From CAZTLE01 sp964614415 (GTDB taxonomy: Bacteria; Bacteroidota; Bacteroidia; Flavobacteriales; Flavobacteriaceae), in contig CAZTLE010000005.1 of assembly GCA_964614415.1 (NCBI GenBank), positions 1 through 49,997 on the forward strand: DNA of 49,997 nt. Direction: 5' to 3'. Within the stretch, counting starts at the first letter, position 1, and each line of letters opens with the position of its first letter. Both the position numbers and the translations under genes were made by a program. The notes under the pieces were generated by a model. The model did not search any database and was not told the origin of the DNA. It worked only from the letters and a program-made list of their open reading frames with translations. This document shows, piece by piece, positions 44,767 to 49,997 of the stretch.

Positions 44767-45506
44767 AACTGAGTTTTTTGAATAGTGAAATCGAATTGAA
44801 ATGATTGATTGTTAATTACTAAGGACCAAACATCTTTAAGAATACCATCCTGGAAACTGTAATTCGAAACCGTATTTGTTAGCGTTCCCACTTGTTCCTT
44901 ATCGTAAAAGACTTTTCCGGAAAACCGGTTTTCGATGTTATACTGACCTTCTATATAGTCAATACTATCTCGTTGAGTTGTGGGAAAAAGGAGAACGCGA
45001 TTTTGATAGTCAATAGCCCCGAAAAGATTGAAAATCTCGATTGCATTCGGTGGATCAACTCCACCTGTCATGATCAAATTAACCTGGCCTTCATAATGAC
45101 CGCTTCTATTATTTCCGGAACTATCTGGATTAAGAACATTAAGTTTAATTTTCTGAGAATCCAGAAGAACTCCACTATTGTCATCTATTTCCTGATGGTC
45201 TTCTTCATTGGCAACATGAATTCCGCGAGAAGCGATGACCATGTTGGAAAATGTAAACCTATCGTCTTTAAACCCGTAGATATCGTATCCGATGGAATCT
45301 TCTGTCTCTGAAGACAACCTGAACGATGTGCTAATTCCATTGGGAAATGCTTCAAGAATGTAGGTCTGTTTGAAATCGAATGTGCCTATGTCTGGTTGAA
45401 AAATCGAGAATGTTCTTTCTTCAGTTTCATCGAAGGCAATAGAGCCAATATTCTTAGTACAACTGAGGCATGTAAGTACTACGAGGCTCAAAACAAATCT
45501 CCCCAT
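44763..45506 (-). CDS. Hypothetical lipoprotein, partner of the large secreted protein
   Basis: 247 residues; SPII signal MGRFVLSLVVLTCLSCTKNI with lipobox LSC. The mature part is beta-rich (FKQTYILEAFPNGISTSFRL; DYIEGQYNIENRFSGKVFYD). I recognise no family. It overlaps the large secreted protein gene by 4 bp and shares its AT-rich composition, marking the two as one unit, perhaps acquired together. Divergent from mtaB. Confidence 0.72.
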   Translation of the reverse strand: MGRFVLSLVVLTCLSCTKNIGSIAFDETEERTFSIFQPDIGTFDFKQTYILEAFPNGISTSFRLSSETEDSIGYDIYGFKDDRFTFSNMVIASRGIHVANEEDHQEIDDNSGVLLDSQKIKLNVLNPDSSGNNRSGHYEGQVNLIMTGGVDPPNAIEIFNLFGAIDYQNRVLLFPTTQRDSIDYIEGQYNIENRFSGKVFYDKEQVGTLTNTVSNYSFQDGILKDVWSLVINNQSFQFDFTIQKTQL

Positions 45507-45648
45507 ACTGTTTTGAACTTTTGGTTGGTACTTAAAATTATTAAAAACGAGATGTAGTTATGCGAGGCCAAACCGCAGAATTTTTACGGTTAATGACTTG
45601 TTTTACAGATTTTTGAATTTGACAATTCTTTGGATTCTGAATAGTTCG

Positions 45649-45656
45649 TATTTTTG
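45649..45656 (+). promoter_or_regulatory. mtaB -7 element
   Basis: TATTTTTG followed by CAATC, 23 bases before the ATG at 45680. The nearest upstream TTTG is only 16 bp away (45629-45632). Confidence 0.65.
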
Positions 45657-45679
45657 CAATCTGCTTTTTAATTTTGAAG

Positions 45680-47020
45680 ATGGACGCTACAAAAAAAGTC
45701 GCTTTTTACACACTGGGATGTAAGCTGAACTTCAGTGAGACTTCGACCATTGCGAGAAGTTTCACCGATGAGGGCTTTGCTCGTGTTGACTTTTCGGAAA
45801 AGGCGGATATTTATGTGATAAATACCTGTAGTGTTACCGAAAATGCAGATAAACGATTCAAGACCGTTGTACGTCAGGCGCAAAAGACAAACCCCGAAGC
45901 GTTTGTTGCAGCCGTTGGCTGTTATGCTCAGCTGAAACCCCAGGAACTGGCTGATGTAGATGGTGTCGACCTCGTCCTTGGGGCTACGGAGAAGTTCAAG
46001 ATTACCGATTACTTAAACGATCTTTCCAAGAACGATTTCGGAGAAGTACATTCTTGTGAGATCGAGCAGGCCGATTTCTACGTAGGCTCTTATTCCATTG
46101 GAGATCGCACCCGTGCTTTTCTGAAGGTTCAGGATGGCTGTGACTACAAGTGCACGTACTGTACCATTCCTTTAGCCCGTGGCATCTCGCGTAGCGATAC
46201 CCTGGAAAATGTACTTAATAACGCCGCGGAGATCTCCGCAAAGGGCATTCGGGAGATTGTGCTTACCGGGGTCAATATAGGCGACTACGGTAAAGGTGAA
46301 TTCGGAAATAAGAAACACGAACACACATTCCTTGAGCTTGTGCAGGCACTGGATGCTGTCCCTGGTATAGAGCGTCTGAGGATTTCTTCCATCGAACCCA
46401 ATTTACTGAAGAACGAAACGATCGATTTTGTGTCGAACTCCAGAACGTTCGTTCCCCATTTTCATATTCCCCTTCAAAGTGGAAGCAATGATCTCTTAAA
46501 GCTCATGCGTCGCCGTTATATGCGTGAGTTATATGCTGACCGGGTTACAAGAATCCGAAGAGAAATGCCACATGCCTGTATCGGTGTGGACGTAATCGTA
46601 GGTTTTCCGGGAGAGACAGACGAGCATTTCCTGGAGACCTATCATTTCCTAAATGAGTTGGATATTTCATACCTCCATGTCTTCACTTACTCGGAACGGG
46701 ATAATACCCCGGCGGCAACTATGGAAGGTGTTGTTCCAAAGAATGTTCGCCATAAGCGAAGTAAGATGTTGAGGGGGCTTTCTGCCAAGAAACGTCGTGC
46801 CTTTTATGAGAGTCAATTGGGGTCTCAACGCACTGTACTATTTGAAGGCGAGAACAAGCAAGGGTATATCCATGGCTTTACCGAGAATTATGTGAAAGTA
46901 AAAACTCCGTGGAATCCGGAGTTAGTGAACACACTGCACGAAATCACACTCACCGATATCGACGAAGACGGAATCGTTCGTTTTGAATGGGTGCAGCAAC
47001 CGGCACTTGTAAACGAGTAG
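45680..47020 (+). CDS. mtaB: tRNA (t6A37) methylthiotransferase
   Basis: 446 residues from ATG 45680. Radical-SAM enzyme that adds a methylthio group to t6A at position 37 of tRNAs reading ANN codons. N-terminal UPF0004 domain with Cys in YTLGCKLNFSET, NTCSVTENADKR and GCYAQLKPQEL (three ligands of the first Fe-S cluster), then the SAM cluster C-x3-C-x2-C in VQDGCDYKCTYCTIPLARG (~150-168), the HIPLQSGSNDLLKLMRRRY stretch and a C-terminal TRAM-like domain. Family members with this first-Cys context are MtaB rather than MiaB or RimO. No operon partner. Confidence 0.94.
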   Translation: MDATKKVAFYTLGCKLNFSETSTIARSFTDEGFARVDFSEKADIYVINTCSVTENADKRFKTVVRQAQKTNPEAFVAAVGCYAQLKPQELADVDGVDLVLGATEKFKITDYLNDLSKNDFGEVHSCEIEQADFYVGSYSIGDRTRAFLKVQDGCDYKCTYCTIPLARGISRSDTLENVLNNAAEISAKGIREIVLTGVNIGDYGKGEFGNKKHEHTFLELVQALDAVPGIERLRISSIEPNLLKNETIDFVSNSRTFVPHFHIPLQSGSNDLLKLMRRRYMRELYADRVTRIRREMPHACIGVDVIVGFPGETDEHFLETYHFLNELDISYLHVFTYSERDNTPAATMEGVVPKNVRHKRSKMLRGLSAKKRRAFYESQLGSQRTVLFEGENKQGYIHGFTENYVKVKTPWNPELVNTLHEITLTDIDEDGIVRFEWVQQPALVNE

Positions 47021-47035
47021 TTTCTCCTCCGGAGA

Positions 47036-47335
47036 TTAAATGTTGATACCTACCGGCAGCAGTTCTTTGTATTGTCTACGGTGTCTGCGCATGAAGGACG
47101 CAATTTCCGGACTCGTTGGCACGAGATTGATACTTCGGCTTTTTACTTCTTCAAAGACAGCTTTGATAAAAATATCCCGGAATCCTTGCTCCTCCATATC
47201 ATCGGGCATTTCATACTTGGTGAGAAATATCTTCCTGTCCTGGAGCGCGTATTCGATCCGCGCCATGTTGTCCCCGACTTCGAGTTCGAATTGCCTCAAG
47301 AATTCATTATCGGTAATTTCTACATCTTCGATCAT
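47036..47335 (-). CDS. GNAT-like N-acetyltransferase, short (YjdJ/COG2388 type)
   Basis: 99 residues. Matches the small GNAT subgroup: an N-terminal beta pair (QFELEVGDNMARIEYALQDR, then KIFLTKYEMPD), the acetyl-CoA-binding loop region QGFRDIFIKAVFEEVKSRS, then INLVPTSPEIASFMRRHRRQY, close to the COG2388 pattern with its PxCPF-like end replaced by PTSPEIASF. Substrate unknown. Convergent with mtaB, 15-bp gap. Confidence 0.8.
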   Translation of the reverse strand: MIEDVEITDNEFLRQFELEVGDNMARIEYALQDRKIFLTKYEMPDDMEEQGFRDIFIKAVFEEVKSRSINLVPTSPEIASFMRRHRRQYKELLPVGINI

Positions 47336-47356
47336 GGGAGTTGATTTTCGTTCGTA

Positions 47357-47602
47357 TTAAAACTTTCGGTACACTGGCACACGAGGTGCTGTTCGGCTTC
47401 GTATAGGTGCAATAACTAAAGGGCGTGTTCCAAATATCTGATTATCAGCAAAAACAATGCCTTGTTTGCTAATCCATCGAAATAGTTGGTCGGGTATTAG
47501 GAAAGAAGTAAAATCAAAGGGAAGGGGCTTCAGTAAGCTGAGCTTAGATAGAAGGATGTGATATCGATCGATACGGTATTCCTGATGTGAAAACTTCATC
47601 AT
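47357..47602 (-). CDS. Short hypothetical frame of doubtful status
   Basis: 81 residues, no recognised motif, no signal or membrane helix; C-terminal end basic (RSRTAPRVPVYRKF). It lies 21 bp upstream of the GNAT gene on the same strand and fills most of the 362-bp gap to the hydrolase gene. Could be a small gene or only an open frame in intergenic DNA. Confidence 0.35.
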   Translation of the reverse strand: MMKFSHQEYRIDRYHILLSKLSLLKPLPFDFTSFLIPDQLFRWISKQGIVFADNQIFGTRPLVIAPIRSRTAPRVPVYRKF

Positions 47603-47632
47603 GATCTGCGCCCCAATACACTAATATAGTAG

Positions 47633-47657
47633 TATCTTTGTTTCGTAAATTTACGAA
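47633..47657 (+). promoter_or_regulatory. Hydrolase promoter with 16-bp palindrome
   Basis: TATCTTTG (47633-47640) is a consensus -7 box. It is followed at once by the perfect palindrome TTCGTAAATTTACGAA (47642-47657), which covers the likely transcription start. A repressor bound there would block initiation. No -33 is evident. Confidence 0.7.
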
Positions 47658-47697
47658 TAATCTTTGTCTATTTCCACTTTTAGGTGTTAAACCTGTA

Positions 47698-48360
47698 ATG
47701 ACCGCTCCCAAAACCCATGTGTATTTTATGCCCGGATTAGCCGCGGGTAAAGAAATCTTCAAGAATATTGCACTGCCGGAAGATCGATATGACATAACCA
47801 TCCTTGAGTGGCAGATCCCGGGGAAAAAAGAAACTTTGGAAGCCTATGCGAAACGAATGGCCGAGTTCATTACGCAAGACGATGCGGTTCTGGTAGGCGT
47901 TTCGTTCGGTGGGGTTCTGGTCCAGGAAATGAAAGCCTTTCTGAATCTCAGGAAGTTGATCATTGTTTCAAGCGTTAAGTCCAAACACGAGTTACCGCCT
48001 CGCCTGAAGTTTGCCCGTAAAACATCGGCATATCGTTTGGTTCCCACCGGACTGGTGTTAAGCACTCCTGACCTCACCAAATTTGCGATAGGCCCCAGAA
48101 CCAGAAAACGCCTGGGGTTGTACCAGGAGTATCTGTCTGTGCGGAGCAAGGTGTATTTGGACTGGGCCATTAGGAATATGGTCTGCTGGGATAGGGAAGA
48201 GGTCGATGAAAAAGTGGTACATATTCACGGAGACAAGGATCCTATCTTCCCTGTTAAGAATATTGACGACTACCTTCCCGTTGAGGGTGGGACCCACGTA
48301 ATGATCATCAATAAAGGAAAAAGAATCTCCCAAATGCTGCTGGAGGTGATTGAAAAATAA
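47698..48360 (+). CDS. Alpha/beta hydrolase
   Basis: 220 residues from ATG 47698; the longer frame starts at a TTG inside the -7 box. Oxyanion/HG-like stretch YFMPGLAAGKEIFK, nucleophile elbow GVSFGGVLV (Ser ~68), acidic residue in HIHGDKDPIFP (~183) and His in EGGTHVMII (~202), a complete catalytic triad. No signal peptide, so cytosolic. Substrate unknown; the fold includes esterases, thioesterases and lactonases. Possibly controlled through the 16-bp palindrome upstream. Confidence 0.85.
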   Translation: MTAPKTHVYFMPGLAAGKEIFKNIALPEDRYDITILEWQIPGKKETLEAYAKRMAEFITQDDAVLVGVSFGGVLVQEMKAFLNLRKLIIVSSVKSKHELPPRLKFARKTSAYRLVPTGLVLSTPDLTKFAIGPRTRKRLGLYQEYLSVRSKVYLDWAIRNMVCWDREEVDEKVVHIHGDKDPIFPVKNIDDYLPVEGGTHVMIINKGKRISQMLLEVIEK

Positions 48361-48422
48361 ATTGGTGCGGCCTTGATACAAGGCATGCATAATTTTTTAT
48401 ATTTAGTAAAAATTTTGAGGGT

Positions 48423-49352
48423 ATGAAAAGCATGTCGAAAATTGGGGTAGTACTGCTGGTGTTGGCGATTGGTTGGATGTTCATCCAGGCCGTTCAGGAA
48501 GCCCCCACAGATGAGTCTTTAGAGAAGAAGTTGATCAATGATTATAACGTGTACGCATTACCACTGCCAGATACGATGGAGTTTGCCGGCGAACGCGTTC
48601 CTCTGGAAAACCCGGATATCCGGGAGCGATTTGATCGTGAGCTTTTGGTGAATACCTATTGGCAGTCCAATGGTTTGTTGATCTTCAAACGCGCAAATAA
48701 GTATTTCCCGGTTATAGAACCTTTACTTGAGAAACACGGCATTCCGGATGATTTCAAATACCTGGCCGTTGCTGAAAGTGCTTTACAAAACAACAGATCT
48801 CCCGCAGGTGCCGCAGGTTTTTGGCACTTCCTGAAAGGAACGGGGAGAGAGTACGGATTGGAAATCAACTCCTATGTGGACGAACGTTATAACCTGGAGC
48901 TGGCAACCGAAGTCGCCGCCCGTTATTTGAAGCAGTCAAAGAAACGCTTCGGAAGTTGGACCATGGCAGCTGCTGCCTATAATGCGGGCAATGGAGGTAT
49001 GCAGAAGCAGATTGACCGTCAACAGGAGACCGAATATTACGATCTGCTGCTCAATGACGAAACAAGCCGGTATATTTTTAGAATATTAGCCTTTAAGGAG
49101 ATCCTGTCGAATCCAAAGAAATACGGTTTTAATTTCAGAGAAAAAGATCTCTACAAGCACATACCTACCTTCAAGGTCAAGGTGGATACGCCGATCACTG
49201 ACATGGCATATTTCGCAAAAAAGTTTGAGATCAATTATAAGATATTAAAGCTTCACAATCCCTGGCTGCGTGATACCTATTTGAAGAATGCTTCCGGAAA
49301 AGAGTATTATATCAAGATTCCGGAGAAAGGGTATTATAATCCTGGCAACTAA
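48423..49352 (+). CDS. Lytic transglycosylase, MltD-like, with one LysM domain
   Basis: 309 residues. Starts with a membrane anchor or signal peptide (IGVVLLVLAIGWMFIQAV). SLT domain: catalytic Glu in YLAVAESALQN (~120), GAAGFWHFLKGTGREYG, DERYNLELATEVAARYL, WTMAAAAYNAGNGGM. The C-terminal ~70 residues (TDMAYFAKKFEINYKILKLH) resemble a LysM peptidoglycan-binding domain. It cleaves the MurNAc-GlcNAc bond in the cell wall. The TSUP permease gene follows by 10 bp. Confidence 0.93.
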   Translation: MKSMSKIGVVLLVLAIGWMFIQAVQEAPTDESLEKKLINDYNVYALPLPDTMEFAGERVPLENPDIRERFDRELLVNTYWQSNGLLIFKRANKYFPVIEPLLEKHGIPDDFKYLAVAESALQNNRSPAGAAGFWHFLKGTGREYGLEINSYVDERYNLELATEVAARYLKQSKKRFGSWTMAAAAYNAGNGGMQKQIDRQQETEYYDLLLNDETSRYIFRILAFKEILSNPKKYGFNFREKDLYKHIPTFKVKVDTPITDMAYFAKKFEINYKILKLHNPWLRDTYLKNASGKEYYIKIPEKGYYNPGN

Positions 49353-49362
49353 CAATAAGCGC

Positions 49363-49731
49363 ATGAATCTTACACTGATCATTTCTCTTGTCATTATCGG
49401 ACTATTGGCAGGAATCTTAAGCGGATTCATGGGCGTAGGTGGTGGCGTGATCATGATCCCTTTAATGGTTGTACTGCTCGGTTTTACTCAGCATCAGGCG
49501 CAGGGAACCAGCCTGGCGGTATTAGCCATCCCGGTTACCTTTTTGGCTGCCTACAATTACTACTCGGCCGGACATGTAAATTGGAAATTTGCTATCATAA
49601 TAGCATTGGCCTTCGTGGTAGGAGGCTATTTAGGTTCTAAGTTCGCAGTTTCCATAGACCAGAATATTCTCAAAAAGGTGTTTGCCGTTATCCTTGTCGT
49701 CGCGGCGATTAAACTGTTCTTCGGAAAATAG
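49363..49731 (+). CDS. Half-size TSUP (TauE/SafE) permease
   Basis: 122 residues from ATG 49363, since the earlier ATG lies inside the transglycosylase gene. Four membrane helices with the family motif in LAGILSGFMGVGGGVIMIPL (~15-34) and GTSLAVLAIPVTFLA (~49-63). Full TSUP permeases have two such halves (about 250 residues), so this is a single repeat that would need to dimerise. It exports or imports sulfite, sulfoacetate or other anions in the family; the substrate here is unknown. Probably co-transcribed with the transglycosylase (10-bp gap). Confidence 0.85.
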   Translation: MNLTLIISLVIIGLLAGILSGFMGVGGGVIMIPLMVVLLGFTQHQAQGTSLAVLAIPVTFLAAYNYYSAGHVNWKFAIIIALAFVVGGYLGSKFAVSIDQNILKKVFAVILVVAAIKLFFGK

Positions 49732-49756
49732 GTTGTAAAAAAAATTCCACTAACTA

Positions 49757-49997
49757 CTAGTCGATACCAATACCCTCATTGGGTAATGCCATGACATTGG
49801 TAAGCACCGAAATGCCATCGAGGAAAGTGGCATAGTTCATTTGGAACGAAACATCATAGGATTCGTGGTAGGGATGGAAGGCACCACGCCGTACGTCGAT
49901 GATGCGTTTGTCTTCCGAAAGGAAGAAGCATGTGGGAAAGCCAAGGCTGTGTTTCATGCGCTCGATAATGTGCGAATGTTTGTTTTCGGCCTCGTCT
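49757..49997 (-). CDS. Thioredoxin-fold protein, C-terminal part only
   Basis: The frame is open to the window edge; about 79 residues are visible, ending in GIGID and TAG at 49759-49757. Near the edge it reads RMKHSLGFPTCFFLSEDKRI, where the FPT is like the cis-proline strand of thioredoxins, and it then continues DVRRGAFHPYHESYDVSFQM. The catalytic CxxC, if present, lies outside. An M28-type or other fold cannot be fully excluded from this fragment. Confidence 0.6.
   Translation of the reverse strand, partial: DEAENKHSHIIERMKHSLGFPTCFFLSEDKRIIDVRRGAFHPYHESYDVSFQMNYATFLDGISVLTNVMALPNEGIGID

Noticed and set aside
45523..45530. GGTTGGTA as another LytTR site before the 44763-45506 lipoprotein gene
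   Set aside because: No second copy at 21 bp on either side; a single short match is expected by chance.

Overview
The window looks like chromosomal DNA from a marine-type member of the family Flavobacteriaceae (Bacteroidota). The evidence is: -7 promoter elements of the TAnnTTTG type, many secreted proteins ending in type IX secretion (T9SS) type A or type B sorting domains, SPII lipoproteins with no aspartate at +2, LytTR/LytS-type two-component proteins, a type B ribosomal protein L31 and an MtaB-type tRNA methylthiotransferase. I see no rRNA, tRNA, CRISPR array, phage or insertion sequence. Many apparent long frames begin at TTG or in upstream sequence; I moved starts to the first sensible ATG/GTG where signal peptides, promoters or neighbours argue for it.

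Layout. 1-2363 (minus): a fatty-acid oxidation operon, marR regulator then a 3-hydroxyacyl-CoA dehydrogenase/enoyl-CoA hydratase running off the window, with an 18-bp perfect palindrome at its promoter. 2405-6659 (minus): a membrane-anchored LuxR-type regulator, a lipoprotein, a His-tailed secreted protein and a long-chain acyl-CoA ligase. 6766-14676 (minus): a T9SS-exported M14 carboxypeptidase, a LytTR response regulator, a 7TM LytS-type kinase, a short kinase-like protein lacking the G box, a lipoprotein and a secreted protein. The promoters of these last two genes carry the same paired repeat at identical spacing. 14677-18345: purL. 18546-23896: a secreted CARDB/GEVED protein, rsmB-type methyltransferase and a beta-propeller lipoprotein. 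23965-25499: an ECF sigma factor with a putative membrane anti-sigma factor and a periplasmic helical protein. 25500-26119 is a gene-free stretch holding two diverged tandem copies of a promoter plus terminator unit, which I interpret as a pair of small RNAs. 26120-29656: MsbA-type exporter and phosphohexomutase. 29817-35660 (plus): three tandem paralogous lipoproteins and a T9SS type B protein. 35644-39202: glycosyltransferase, DUF4199 protein, rpmE2, a GlmU-like nucleotidyltransferase and a small membrane protein. 39283-41067: an orphan peptide-binding lipoprotein translationally coupled to a 36-residue membrane protein, with a perfect inverted repeat at the start. 41074-45506: a visibly AT-rich two-gene unit of unknown function. 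45680-49997: mtaB, a GNAT-like protein, an alpha/beta hydrolase behind a 16-bp palindrome, a lytic transglycosylase, a half-size TSUP permease and the end of a thioredoxin-fold gene.

The most notable candidates for undescribed biology are (a) the LytTR system at 9250-14676, where regulator, true kinase, degenerate kinase, and two surface-protein targets with matching promoter architecture sit together, and (b) the duplicated small-RNA locus at 25585-26003. Both are read from sequence pattern only and have not been tested by database search.
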